From Saururus chinensis (lineage: Eukaryota; Streptophyta; Magnoliopsida; Piperales; Saururaceae): DNA of 64,000 nucleotides. The translations under genes were made by a program, and so were the position numbers. This document shows, in pieces, positions 11,216-23,379 of the stretch (within the stretch, counting starts at the first letter, position 1; the number at the start of each line of letters is the position of its first letter). The stretch is from positions 3,133,001-3,197,000 of the forward strand of contig CP141149.1 of assembly GCA_035235625.1 (NCBI GenBank). The letters run 5' to 3'. The notes beneath the pieces were generated by a model, which was not told the origin of the DNA, made no database searches, and worked only from the letters and a program-made list of their open reading frames with translations.

Positions 11216-12392
11216 TTTTGATATATTTCTTTTTCCATCATTTTGTTTATTTTCCTTGCTTCATTTAGATTTAATTTACTTATTTTGTTGTTCTTTTATT
11301 TCTTTTCTAATTGTACTTTTTTTTTCTTTTGTGGGATATAGCATTTCAGGTTTAAGGGAATGCTCATTTTTTGTACTTGTCTATTTTCTCTCNNNNNNNN
11401 NNNNNNNNNNNNNNNNNNNNNNNNNNNNNNNNNNNNNNNNNNNNNNNNNNNNNNNNNNNNNNNNNNNNNNNNNNNNNNNNNNNNNNNNNNNNNNNNNNNN
11501 NNNNNNNNNNNNNNNNNNNNNNNNNNNNNNNNNNNNNNNNNNNNNNNNNNNNNNNNNNNNNNNNNNNNNNNNNNNNNNNNNNNNNNNNNNNNNNNNNNNN
11601 NNNNNNNNNNNNNNNNNNNNNNNNNNNNNNNNNNNNNNNNNNNNNNNNNNNNNNNNNNNNNNNNNNNNNNNNNNNNNNNNNNNNNNNNNNNNNNNNNNNN
11701 NNNNNNNNNNNNNNNNNNNNNNNNNNNNNNNNNNNNNNNNNNNNNNNNNNNNNNNNNNNNNNNNNNNNNNNNNNNNNNNNNNNNNNNNNNNNNNNNNNNN
11801 NNNNNNNNNNNNNNNNNNNNNNNNNNNNNNNNNNNNNNNNNNNNNNNNNNNNNNNNNNNNNNNNNNNNNNNNNNNNNNNNNNNNNNNNNNNNNNNNNNNN
11901 NNNNNNNNNNNNNNNNNNNNNNNNNNNNNNNNNNNNNNNNNNNNNNNNNNNNNNNNNNNNNNNNNNNNNNNNNNNNNNNNNNNNNNNNNNNNNNNNNNNN
12001 NNNNNNNNNNNNNNNNNNNNNNNNNNNNNNNNNNNNNNNNNNNNNNNNNNNNNNNNNNNNNNNNNNNNNNNNNNNNNNNNNNNNNNNNNNNNNNNNNNNN
12101 NNNNNNNNNNNNNNNNNNNNNNNNNNNNNNNNNNNNNNNNNNNNNNNNNNNNNNNNNNNNNNNNNNNNNNNNNNNNNNNNNNNNNNNNNNNNNNNNNNNN
12201 NNNNNNNNNNNNNNNNNNNNNNNNNNNNNNNNNNNNNNNNNNNNNNNNNNNNNNNNNNNNNNNNNNNNNNNNNNNNNNNNNNNNNNNNNNNNNNNNNNNN
12301 NNNNNNNNNNNNNNNNNNNNNNNNNNNNNNNNNNNNNNNNNNNNNNNNNNNNNNNNNNNNNNNNNNNNNNNNNNNNNNNNNNNNNNNNNNNN
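11216..12392. other. T-rich non-coding sequence then assembly gap
   Basis: 11216-11392 is very T-rich with no coding signal. 11393-12392 is a run of exactly 1000 N, a gap of unknown true size. Reading frames through the N run are meaningless. Confidence 0.95.
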
Positions 12393-12895
12393 TCATGATT
12401 TTTGCTTTTATTATCAAAATTAGACATAGATCCTGTTATGACTTTTGTTCTAGAAATCAAAATCTATCATGTATCAAATTTTGGAGTCAAGAAAACACTA
12501 AAAAAATTTTAGGGTTTAATTTTATTTCAAAATTTTTAATTTGAATGTACATTTTAATGATTTTGGAAATTCTAGGACTAAATTTTTTCATATGATGTTT
12601 AGTTCCAGGTTTTATTTCTTTAGCTTTAATTTAGATCGGAAAAACAAAGAAGCAGGATTTAGCTATCCGTCTGGTTTTGGTAACTCATAGGGGTGTGTTA
12701 GCCCTATTAGGTTTAAGCAGAGTGGGGTCAATGTGTGAGTTCATACTTCCATAAAGTGGATAAAGGGATGACCATAGTGGATAGACTATTTTAGGTCAAT
12801 CTATATGATAGATCAGCTTGTCTACCCCCACCTCCTTCGTCAATTATATGCCACACTCAGATATGTCGACGATTATGCATTGGTCGGCATTATTA
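12393..12895. other. Unassigned AT-rich sequence
   Basis: No coding, repeat or terminal signal was recognised here. It may continue the 3' part of element A across the gap. Confidence 0.4.
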
Positions 12896-13430
12896 GTGTC
12901 ACATGTTACAACAAAAAGGACTATTAGTGACACTATTATTAGCGACACAGTACAAAGCATCTTTAATATCTACTATTTGTAGCACATATAAAAGTGTTGC
13001 AAAAAAAATTTGTAACATTTTTCAAAAGCATCGCCAACAGTTGTACTATTTGCGACACTTCCAAAAAAGCGTCGCAAATAGTTATAAGTTTTTTAAAAAA
13101 TAAAAAATTTAGAACTATTTGCGACACTTTTAGAAAAGTATCATAAATATTGGTACTATTAGCGATACAAATAAAATAATGAAAAAAATTAAGACAATTG
13201 GCAACGCTTTTTAAAAGCGACACAAATAGTGATACTATTGGCAATACTTTTTGAAAAGCATTGCAAATAGAACTACTATTTGCGATGCTTTTAAAAAAGT
13301 GTCACCAATAGTCTAATTCTTTTAGAAATAACCTTTTTTTATTTGTGACACTTTTTGAAAAGTGTTGCTATAGTACAACTATGTGCGAAGCTTTTATGAA
13401 AGCATCGCCTAATAGTTTTATCATTTTATT
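12896..13430. mobile_element. CACTA-like transposon subterminal repeat array
   Basis: More than ten copies, in both orientations, of a motif like actatttgcgacactttt and its complement aaaagcgtcgcaaatagt lie within about 530 bp. Such inverted subterminal arrays are typical of plant CACTA (En/Spm) elements, where transposase binds. A possible terminus is tgttacaacaaaaaggact near 12904, which resembles the CACTACAA-type end with changes. No transposase frame is present and no second end was found. Confidence 0.6.
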
Positions 13431-13539
13431 TTATTTAATATTTATTATTTAAATATATACTATATAATTAATAAATATTAAAAAAAAATTTAAATCTTCA
13501 CAAGTATAATATATTTTGCTTAATATTTACTATTTTAAT

Positions 13540-14325
13540 ATAGAAGGAATTTTCATCTCACAATCTAAGTTTGCTAAAGTTCTTGTGAAGAAATTTGGAC
13601 TTCAAGATGAAAAACATGCCAAGACACCTAAGTTTTCCTTTGGTCAGGTTAGGTAAATATTCTTATGGTAAATATATTGAACAATCCTTTTATAGAAGCA
13701 TGATTGGTAGTCTTTTTTACTTAACTGCTAGACGTCATGATATGAACCTGATCCTTAAAGAATGCCGCATAATTGCTATTAAGAGAATAATAAAACATCT
13801 AAGTGAATTTATAGGATATGGATTTTGATTTCCATTTGACAATACTTCTTAACAAGTAGGATACTCATATGTTGATTGGGCAGGGAATGTAGATGAAAGA
13901 AAAAATACTTCAAGATGATATTTTTATGTAGGCACTTGTTTAGTTTCTTGGTACAATAAAAAGCAAAATTATGTTTTCTTCTCAATCACTGAAGTTGAAT
14001 ATATAGCTGCTAGTAGTGGTTGTACATAATTAATGTAGATGAAAAAGATTTTATTTGTTTATGGAATACATCAGGGCAAGATGACTTTATATTGTGATAA
14101 TTTAAGTTCAACAAAAATTTCTACAAATCCTATTTAACACAAACTTACAAAACATATTGACATTAGATATCATTTTATTCAAGATTTAGTTTGAGATCAA
14201 ATTGATCACTTAGAACATACTTCAACAGAGTTTTAATTTGCTGATATTTTCAAAAAATCTTTAGATTTTAATAGGTTCATTAACCTTCTAAAATCCATTG
14301 GACTGGCTTACCCAAAGTAATTTTA
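13540..14325 (+). pseudogene. Ty1/copia reverse transcriptase end and RNase H
   Basis: The sequence begins abruptly with GIFISQSKFAKVLVKKFGL, then a 77-residue frame from 13595 with YRSMIGSLFYLTARRHDMN, then VGYSYVDWAGNVDERKNTS, LVSWYNKKQNYVFFSITEVE, EYIAASSGCT, LYCDNLSSTKISTNPI, KHIDIRYHFIQDLV and FADIFKKSLDFNRF. These are the RNase H signatures of copia elements, which remove the RNA template during reverse transcription. The upstream pol is missing; the CACTA-like array and an AT-rich stretch lie there instead. Several stops make it non-functional. Confidence 0.85.
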
Positions 14326-15970
14326 CAAGAGATTTTTGTCCTTGTTATAATTGAGAATCTTTGGGACATAAACACAACAAAAATTATTTCCAATCTTTAT
14401 TAGGTTTTTGAAAGTTTTAATTTGGCTTAGCTTGCTTTTAAACTTAGTTTATTTTGTTTCCAGATAAGGTTTAGAAAAACATAAGAATTTTTTTAATTAA
14501 CATTAGTTTAATTTGACATATCATATGGAACACACTTGAATTGTGAATATATTGTATAGTAGTGGGTCACCCGTGTAATGTATGATGCATACAATCTTAA
14601 GTCAAGAGGACTAGTTGAATATTAATTGAGTAAAGTTCTGAGATTCATAATAAGACCTAATGTATTGTTGATTTACTGAAGGGCAGAACTCACTATAGAA
14701 ATTCAAGATCATTTATCCAGTTAAATATATACTATGGATAATGTACTTTTTGACTCTGATGCTATGAGGTAGAATAAGGTAGTTGAGCGATTTGGATTCT
14801 TTTGCATGCGAAATGAGATTTTATATGTATATGTTTTATTTCGAATACTCTTTGTAAACATTATCATGTATATTTCTCACAAATATGATTAAAAGCGCTG
14901 CCTACACATCATGTGTTAGCGTAAAAGCTACCATCCCCTTGGCACTAAAAAAGGCTTATATGAAAAAATATATAGTGCAAGGTCAAGAGAACTTAGAAAA
15001 CACACATTGAAAGCCCATTGGTGAAAAGAATGAAAAGACAAAATTCAAAAAAGGCAATGGGCATAGAGAATGAAAATGACAGAAATAGAATTTTTTGTAT
15101 CATTGCATGTATCTCTTATCAATTTAATGTATATCAATGATCAAAAGGAATGCAAGCATGGATCAAGTTTCTCAATTGCCAAAGTAGTGGAGGAGAATGG
15201 TGGTTCTTGACTATATTATCCATTGATATCTTGATGACTATTTTGAATAATTATGATATAGTTGTCGACTTGAAGTAAGACACTTTTCAATCTTCTTTTA
15301 TTATGAGGCTTGTAACTTTAAGTTCGGATTTTTTTGGTCGAGTGGTTAATGGGATTATGTTATGCTAATGTAGGACAAATATTGTGGTATACTAAATTTT
15401 AGTAAGTGTGACAGTCAAGTTATATTGTTGTATGGTTCAGAAACCACTTGGTTTTAATTGAAAAAGGTTGTATCCTTGATTCTCCTTCAAATTAATTCCT
15501 TTTATGGTTTCAAATTAATTTCCATTTTTTTTTTCTATTTTATTTTTCTTTACCTCGATTTCCTTTTGTCTATTTGTGACAAAAATGGGGAGTAAATTTA
15601 TGTTCATAAAAAACCATAAGTCTTGTGGGTAGAAAGCTAATAGAGAGCTTATTAAAGAAGATCTAGGCTGAGTTGATGAAAAGAGAAACTTTCTTGATTT
15701 TGTTACTTATTTAATATTAGCTTACTTGAGCATTTAAAATTTATATTTACTTCCGCCTTAGAATAGTATTATTCAAGTGTATTCTAGTTGTGATGAGTAG
15801 GTAGAAAATATGTTGAAGATCACACCGTAATAGGATTTGAGAAGTATAGATTAAGGAGGATAATGATGAATAGTCATTATTGGATAATCTATCTAAATCT
15901 AATTATACACTATAAAGTTGTAATTTTATTTTTCATATGATCGGTGTAGTATTTTATCATGAAATAGCCA
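14326..15970 (+). other. Long 3' non-coding region of copia element F2
   Basis: It lies between RNase H and the polypurine tract. About 1.6 kb between pol and the LTR is long for copia elements, but SIRE-like members have an extra region here that may carry an envelope-like frame. I see no frame of useful length. Confidence 0.5.
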
Positions 15971-15981
15971 ACGGGGGAGAT
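15971..15981 (+). other. Polypurine tract of F2
   Basis: acgggggagat follows gaaatagcca and immediately precedes the LTR start TGTAAGAAC. The same context occurs at 2190-2208. Confidence 0.7.
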
Positions 15982-17120
15982 TGTAAGAACATAAGAGTTT
16001 TTATGTCATATCTTGGCTTAATATCATAATCAAAACATTGTCATGGAATGTGTATATTGAGTTAGTTTGCAGTCTGAAGATGGAATGAAAAGAAGATTCA
16101 GATTCATGTTTTTGTCAAGTAAAAGCACGCACACACAAACCACATTTACACACTTTAGGGTAAAAGAGTCATTCGGTAAAAGAATAGTGAAGTTTGGGGA
16201 TTTAAATAGTAAAATAATAAAAAATTGACAAAATGAACAATCGATTATGTAGAGTGATCGATCGATACTTGAAATTTCTATGTGTAAAATTTAGTTGAGA
16301 GTTGGTGATCAACCTGTGTTAAAATGATCGATTGGTTTGAAGAGTCGTGAAAAAAAATACAAGGATTGATTGATCAGCCTATGAAAATAATTGATCGCTA
16401 GAGCAGTAAGTTACAAAATTTATGAATTTTTGGTTTGATTACTATTCCAAATCAGATAACTTTTCCTTTTAGGGTTTGTGAGCCTATTAAATGTGATTGG
16501 AACATGATAAAGTAAGAGAGAAGACCTAGAAAACTTTTAGAGTATGTGTAGAGTCTCTTCAATTGAGTTTTGAGAGTTGTTTTCTAAATTGTGAGCATCT
16601 CTATTATAAATCTAAAAGAGTGATTAGAGGTGAAATTAGAGCACAAACACATGGTGTTTATTGAAGCTTGTTGCTGAAAAGATCAAATAAGTAGAAGATT
16701 CATTCAAAGGGGGAGATGAAAGATCTATGTTGATCTAGAAAGCACATAGGAGAAGAAGATCAAGCAATGACCAGTAAACAACTAAGTAGTGGTTGATTCA
16801 AAATTCAAGGGCGGTATGAAGATCCAGCCGGTTTGAAGAAAAATAAGTTTTTTGTTTATGTAATAAGTAATTCTAAAATCTTGAGTTTATATAGTGCATA
16901 GTTAATCTGGACAGTGTCCCATACTTTTTTCCTAGTTAGGTTTCTATGTAAAACTTCTTATGTGTTTTGACTACTAAATTAATTGTAACTTTTTCGTTAG
17001 AATACATTGAAATTCTTATGTGAACAAAATCTATGTTTATTGTTTTTAATGGAGAAAAATAAATCTTATAACTTAATTGTGAGTTATGGGCATTTTATTT
17101 TCTCAGTTTGTCTATGTCAC
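15982..17120 (+). repeat. 3' LTR of SIRE-like element F2
   Basis: It starts TGTAAGAACATAAGAG after the polypurine tract and shares with the LTRs at 2209 and 3416 the start, the gatcgattg-type motifs (16235-16400) and the block tttcctagttaggtttctatg. The right end is near tgtcacaca (about 17115) and is uncertain. The matching 5' LTR was not found. Confidence 0.6.
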
Positions 17121-17173
17121 ACATAGGGTCGAATAGACCAATCGTACCTTGCCTTATATTACTCCACTCTATT

Positions 17174-17500
17174 GGTTTGTTATTTTCATGACTATGAAGT
17201 AGTGAAATTTAGATTTGTTTTACTTGCTAATTGTAGTAGACAAGGTTGATCTAAAGGGAAAACCTTGTACAACAAAGAAAATAATTACAAAAATTAGAGA
17301 AAAGAAAAATTAAGAGATAAAGAGTAGAAGAGTATTGAGGCAATAAAAAGTTGAGAAATCAATAAGAGAAAATACTAAGGCATTAAGGGTCATTGTAACA
17401 CCTAGTAATGTTCTTTATGTGTCATGTTATCTCAGTTATAATCAAATAAAGATTTAATCTAACCGGGAGATAAGAACATTAAAAGTAAAAACAAAGATAC
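17174..17500 (+). repeat. Diverged fragment related to the LTR of element C
   Basis: The stretch tttgttattttcatgactatg, the segment agtagacaaggttgatct, and the order of following motifs up to aatcaaataaagat (17455) match the start of the LTRs at 40153 and 48514. The similarity fades near 17500, so only the outer part of an LTR is left. Confidence 0.6.
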
Positions 17501-18050
17501 AAAATACTTTGGATAGATGAAGCAGATTTGGTGGTGAAGTTGATGAAATTTGTGGTAGAGGCGGTGGTCGATGGCGGAGTTGCTAAGTCTATGGTGTAGG
17601 TGGAATTGAAGCTAGAGTTGCTAGAAATGAGAAGCAGCAGGTTAGTGAAGTTATAAAGACAAAAATGAGAAGGGAGTCAGCCAATTCATGAGTCAATTTT
17701 TGTATTAAGTGAGAAAATGAGACATTTTATGTAAAACATTAGATCTGAGGGTCATTTCAATAAAATCTTCATATTAACATGTCATGCTCTCTTGGAAGAT
17801 GCATCCCCCATTATGGTTGAGAGGTAGAACATCCTTTCTACATGGAAGAGTTTTTCATGCTCCACTCTGGCAATGAGCCCAACGTAAAGAACACATGAGA
17901 ACCCTTGATATTTGAGATATATGGCGCACACGCTAGTACATATCAGTGCCAGTATTATTGGAGCTAATATGCAGTTAGTTGTGGCTAGCGATCTCATAGA
18001 TGAAGGGTTCCTATGCATTCATTATGCTAGGATCATTGTCTAACGTCTTG
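17501..18050. other. Unassigned sequence
   Basis: It includes a stretch with several ggtggt/gttg motifs (17530-17650) and an open minus-strand frame of 78 codons (17782-18018) without recognisable similarity. I see nothing that can be named. Confidence 0.4.
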
Positions 18051-18960
18051 GAATTTTCTAACTTTTTGAAGTTAACCAAGAAGTTAGAGAAGAATGTCAA
18101 ATTGAAAGGGCAATTGAATATATTTCTATTGACAAATTTTAATTTGTCGAGATAAAGAATCACTAGAGAATGAGGTGAAAACTTTGAGAAGTGAACTTGA
18201 GAAAGAAAGGAGAAAATTTAAGTCTTTAGAGAATGAACTTAAGGCTACTAATGAGAACTTTGATGCCTTCAAATTTGAGAAATTGAAACTTCTTGACAAG
18301 ATAAAATTTTAAAGAGAATGAAGTTTATTAAAAGAGTATAGACAAATAAGTATTATTTGAAGAAGATTGAAGCTCTAGGGAGTGAATTAAAAATTTCCCA
18401 AAAAAATTAAAATCATTCACTTCAGGGCAAGAAAAATTGGACAAGATATTGCACATGGGAAAGGATGGCAGTGATAAAAGAGGATTAAGAGTTAATAAGA
18501 TTAATTCCACAAAGTTTAATGGTGTCACTAAGTTTGTTAAGGGTAAAGAACCAATGCACCCTACGAAAGATGATTACATAACAAAACAAAAAAAATTCAT
18601 AAGAATCAAAGTCCAAAGTTTAAATATAAGAAGAGATATCACAAGAGAGATAATCTAGAGTCATCCGTAACTAGATAAATTCAAGCTATGAAGAACAACC
18701 TAAAACAACTTAATAAACAAGTCATGAACAAATCCACACTAAAGAAAATTGAGTGTATTCTAACTTCAATAGATTACCTAACAAGTTGACAAGAACCCAC
18801 AAGACAATGAACTTAGAATTAAGAAAATATGGGCCAAGAAGCAATCTCTACACACTTCCCCAACTAAGAAGGTTACTCAAGAATATAGAAAAAAAACCTT
18901 GCAAATTTGGTTTAGAAAAGATGTCTTAGAAAACATTAGTTCCCAAATTGATAGGGGGAG
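18051..18960 (+). pseudogene. SIRE-like Ty1/copia gag C-terminal part
   Basis: In shifting frames there is a charged coiled-coil region: ELTKKLEK-like sequence near 18070, ENEVKTLRSELEKERRKF near 18160, SLENELKATNENFD near 18230 and KKIEALGSELKIS near 18365. The open frame 18437-18658 has DKILHMGKDGSDKRGL followed by KFNGVTKFVKGKEPM, a hallmark of the C-terminal half of SIRE-like gag. A cysteine knuckle should follow but is not clear. It is broken by stops. It complements the N-terminal gag piece at 823 but belongs to a different copy. Confidence 0.7.
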
Positions 18961-19310
18961 CAAATCTTCTTAGGTTGTCATAGGATTGAAAGGCTAGGAA
19001 AGGCTAAGGAAGCTCAAATATATAGGTAAGAGGTTATTTTTGTCAACAATTTAATTCCTTCAATATTTTGGACACACATGTTTTCACTTTCATTTCAGTT
19101 TGCCTTGTTTCATGTTATTTTTGTTCACATGATTTGATTGAATAAAAAAACCAAAAGAATATAAAACTTTAAAACACAAACAAAATAAATTATTGTAGTT
19201 TTTTGCTTGTTTTACAATTTGCCTTGGTTTTATTTTTGAATTGTATTCAAGTTGTTAAATTAAAAATTATTAATTTACTCTTTAAGATAATGATTTGTAG
19301 TGAATGTACT
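18961..19310. other. Unassigned AT-rich sequence after copia gag
   Basis: It starts with a purine run (gatagggggagcaaat). No coding signal was seen. Confidence 0.4.
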
Positions 19311-19645
19311 TTAACTAAGAAAGGGATACACCAAGGGGAGTGAAGATCAATTTGATTTTCATTGGCTTGATACTACAATTCTCTATTCTTAAAACTTGCA
19401 CACATCATGTTGAGACTCAAGTCACTTTTATGAATTAACATCAAGAGATAATTCTTAAACATAAATTGACTTAGATGTTTGGATTCTATTGAAGTCTTAG
19501 TGATAAAATTAAATGATCTTTGACTAGATTTATATTTAGAATATAAAGAAAGAACATTTCATGTAATATGCTTAAATGATTGTAAGTTTTATTTCATATC
19601 TTTTAGTCAATAAAATGTTCCTCATATAGATGTTGGGGAAGGCCT
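19311..19645. repeat. Dispersed repeat shared with 63776-64000
   Basis: From tcacttttatgaattaacat (19431) through aataaaatgttcctcatata (about 19630) the sequence matches 63788-64000 block by block with scattered changes. Position after a SIRE-like gag suggests that it is internal or LTR sequence of that copia family. Confidence 0.65.
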
Positions 19646-19708
19646 ACTTACTTAGGTTAGTCTAGGCTAGTGTGAAGCTCCCATATGCTTAACATCAAGA
19701 AAAAAGAA

Positions 19709-20734
19709 TACCCAATTTCAATATTAAACATAACAAAACCAAGAAACTAATTAAAACAAATTTAAATCACAAGAGAAGTATAACTAAACTCATATTCAAA
19801 TCAATCTCATTAATTAAAGAGGTAGAAACAAATAACATTAAATCCACTATTAAGAAAAATTAATCAAATCTCATAATCATGAAATTCTAGAACTTAATGA
19901 AGTTTCATCCATGCCTTAGCAAATAAATTTTGCTACTCATTAACCTAAGAAATAAAATTTTTATTAGAACAATTGAAAAGAAAATTACAATTTAGAAGAA
20001 AATTGAGAAAAATTCAAAAATTCAGAACTGCAACGGTACCAATAAGCAGTAATTACGGGTTAGTATTCATCATCTTCAACATCTAGTTCCTGAACAGTTA
20101 TGCTACAGTAACCAGTGAACTGTGATTTTTTTCTACTTCTTCTTCATTCCTCCGGCTTGGAACTTTATTTCTCTCACTTTCAAAGTGTTCTCTCATCAAT
20201 TTTGGAAGATGAGATTGAAGGAATTTGGTTATGGTTCGTTGTGTTCTCCTCCCCCATTCTCTGCAATTCTCTGCCTTTAAATTGCTTTCTAGACATCAAC
20301 TATTTTCCTTGTTTAAGTGCCCAATTCCGTCCCAAAATAAGAGCTTCTTGCTATGTTTAAGCATTCCTTTTATAAGCTTTCTTGTTGCTCAATTTTTTCC
20401 CACTTTATTTCTGGTTTCCTTTCTTCGTTCTCTCTTCTCATGTTCAACAATGACTGCTACAAAAAATCATCTCTTATTCTTGAATTTTAAATTTTAAACA
20501 TATTCTTCATTAACTAAATTGAAATGGGTATTGAAATGCGTAATTTATTTGCACAAATTTGTACTCAATTTCACCCAAAATCAAATAACTATAATCTATA
20601 CGTTTTTGCCCAATTTCTCAAGAACTTGTCTAGATTTCTTCTCTACTCATTAAGTTCTTCTGTTCTTTTCCATATATATTTCCAATGTGTTCACAACTCC
20701 AAAAAGTTGTCTAAATCACTTTGAAGCATGTCTA
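19709..20734 (-). repeat. 3' LTR of element D, truncated
   Basis: It matches 25485-26507 throughout, for instance caatattaaac, gagttactattcatcatctt (cgggttagtattcatcatct here) and caagaacttgtctagatttc. The outer part corresponding to 24934-25484 is missing on the left. Confidence 0.75.
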
Positions 20735-22292
20735 GATAGTGAATATACCCACAAAAATTCAAAATCGAAAAGATAAAAGAAAATTAAAATTAAAACCAGA
20801 AATCAACTCCTCCTAAACATGTGACTTTTTTTAATAAAATCAATCATACGTAAATGTAATGCATAATACAACTTCTTTTCTAAAACAATAATTCATTCTG
20901 ACAACTTCATATTGGCAGCAAGTCTTCATACATTAATAATAATTTTCAAAACAGACATTGCCAAGTACTTATACAATCCCAATTTCATGAATCGAACAGC
21001 TCAATGTGTCTCATGTCCTCTTAGCAATTTCAATTTAACACTCAAAAATAGACATTAGCATCCATTCATCTTCAAGATATTATAATGGAGAATCATGCAA
21101 AACCTTCCTCAAAAAGTAAAACAACCTAGATCACCTGACACCCCATTCAGGATATAACTGCATAATGTCTTACTAGAATTTTATGCTCATTTCATATGAC
21201 ATGTGTAAGGCTTAGCCTTTTTAAGCTTTCTATAAGATCTATGTAACAAGTGTTAGGGCAGTGACTCCCAATCCAGTTGGCTCAAGGCACTAGGTGTTAA
21301 AGCACCCCTCAGGCTTAATAACTTGAACCAAATAGGCTACAAGGCTATGCATATCATAAATTAGTCAACTCTACCTTTTAACTTGAACACCTTATGCTTA
21401 GCGAGGCACACTAAGTCCCGGTCTACTCAATAGAGGCACTATAATTTTATATATTTTTTAGCTCTTTGCATTTTTTTCACTATTTTTTACTCAATTTTTT
21501 TCTTTTTTTTTCTTCAACACATTATACAATCAACTTGAATTGTGATGATAGAAAGTCCTAGACTGTTCTACAAAACAAAAATAGTCAAGCCCAAAACTCT
21601 ATTATTATAACTTGAATACTACTAGATCATACCAAAGTTTTAGTATCGTAAGAAAATAATTACTTAGATTCAATGATATCCACTAAGATGCAGGACCATA
21701 ATCAGGGGCTCGAATTTTTACTTAGACAAATGTCTTTCTAATTTTTTAAAATAGGAGCACAATAAATCAATATGATGTAATTAGAACTCAAAATTATTAA
21801 ATCTATTAAGTCATATAAACATGTTCTAAATAGTTTGATATCATTAAATAAAGTCACATATCTAAAAGTAACATCAATGTAAATAAGAAAAATCATAAAA
21901 TAAAATAAAATCTAATTTTTTCAATTTTTTAAATTTGTTTACTAAAACTAAAGCACATACTCTAAAATAAAATTAAAAATATCTTCCTGCACCCCAAACC
22001 TAACCTAAACATTGTCCTCAATGTATAAAAGAAAATAAATACAATGCTTAAGATAAGAAAAAAGGAAAAAGAAGAGATAGTCGCTCTGTTGATGTGCTCA
22101 TGGACATAGCTATCAAAGAAAAATGGTAAAAAAGCACAAGCATAGTCACATAAGGGTAAATCAATAATGAATCATATAATTACACCCTAATAAAGACTAG
22201 AGAAATCAACAAAGATAATAAAATAAAAACTAACTAAAGAAATAAATGCGCTAACTACAAAAATAAACAAAACAACTATCAAAACCTAAAAT
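20735..22292 (-). other. 3' non-coding region of element D
   Basis: It is homologous to 41509-42740 of element C. Shared blocks include aatcaactcctcctaaac, gcttaataacttgaaccaaa, cccggtctactcaatagag and aacattgtcctcaatgta. There is no coding frame. The segment at 41335-41508 of C, which includes the polypurine tract, is missing here. Confidence 0.7.
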
Positions 22293-22335
22293 TGGGTTGC
22301 CTCCCAAGAGCACTAAGTTTACTGTCTTCAGCCAA
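22293..22335 (-). other. Conserved post-coding tract of element D
   Basis: Plus-strand gggttgcctcccaagagcac then taagtttactgtcttcagcc; its complement matches the tract of element A at 11163-11215. It lies about 90 bp from the end of protease, with no reverse transcriptase between. Confidence 0.6.
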
Positions 22336-22419
22336 ACACAACTCATCTAGGGTCCTTTAAAGCAATTATCTTCTTTTAATCAATTCTCCTTATTAAATCA
22401 GAGTGAGTTAAACAAATAT

Positions 22420-23115
22420 TTATTGGATCATCAAAACAAATAAAAAGAAAGCATCATCCACTAAACTCTCAATCATGTCAACCTCAAAAGTATTATCAAA
22501 GTCTAATGGATGTCTACTTGTATCAAAGATATTTAACTCACATGTCAAGTTCCCAAAAGAAAGCTTCATCACTTTATTTCTACAATTTATTAGAGTATTA
22601 GATGTAGCAAGGAAAGAATGACCCAAAATAACAGAAATTTGCCAATGGATATTTTGAACAAGCTAAGTATCAAGGACTACAAAGTCTACTAGAAAGTAAA
22701 AATGTTAACCTTAATTATAACATCTTCAACAGCACCTTGAGGAATTTTGACAAATCTATCAGCTAATTGAAGTGTCATTGATGTGGGTTTCAACTCTCCC
22801 AATCCCAATTGTACATACACAAAATATGACAATACATTCACACTAGCCCCGAAATCTAACAGGCTAGCTCAATGTGATGATCCCCTATCTTGCATGAAAT
22901 TATGGGACAACCAGGGTCCTTATATTTGACAGGGAATTTGCAATGAATAATAGAGCTAACTTACTCTGTCAAAAATGCCTTTTTAGGAACATTTATTTTC
23001 CTCATGACTGTGACTAAGTCTTCTAAAAACTTAGCATAGAAGGGCACTTGTTGGATAACATCAAGGAATGGGATGTTTATTTGCACTTTCTTAAACATCT
23101 CCATAATATCTCTAA
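22420..23115 (-). pseudogene. Athila-type aspartic protease of element D
   Basis: Read from right to left: FKKVQINIPFLDVIQQVPFY, then KKAFLTE, YKDPGCPIISCKIGDHH, a catalytic-type motif reading DFGASVNVLSYFVY, and GELKPTSMTLQLADRFVK. The final open frame (22420-22626) has HSFLATSNTLINCRNKVMKL. The aspartate of the D-x-GAS motif is kept. A stop (within AFLTE*VSS), a frameshift just before the catalytic motif and another stop near 22690 break it. Confidence 0.8.
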
Positions 23116-23379
23116 ACTATGCATTTTTCTTAGGATTGATTAGTCTTAGAGAAAAGGGATTTTAGGCACAAAACTCTTAACTAGGGGGTCAACTAAAATA
23201 GGTGGGGAGTCATTGGGTTCTTGCTTCTTTCTTTCTAACTTTGTATTCTCAGTTCTCTCTTCTTCAAGCATTTTACATGATTGTCAACATGTCACCCAGA
23301 TCTAAGAGTGGTGATTGACTAGACATGCCCCTAGTCATGTGATGAGCTTAAAGCATTACTAACAACATATTGATCTTTA

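Larger units (their letters stand above)
5240..11220 (+). mobile_element. Athila-type Ty3/gypsy element A, gag-protease only, split by a solo LTR
   Basis: Gag (5255-6853) and aspartic protease (10218-11145) are in the same order and orientation. They are separated only by a foreign 3.36-kb solo LTR with 5-bp target duplications. Directly after protease comes a conserved tract (11163-11215) that I associate with the region downstream of the main coding part in such elements. No reverse transcriptase or integrase lies between. The left LTR was not recognised and the right side runs into an assembly gap. Confidence 0.65.

Noticed and set aside
11199-12544. Long open frames on both strands across 11393-12392
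   Set aside because: They run through 1000 N and have no real sequence.
17782-18018. 78-codon minus frame as a small gene
   Set aside because: No family resemblance, and copia relics lie on both sides, so there is no support beyond openness.
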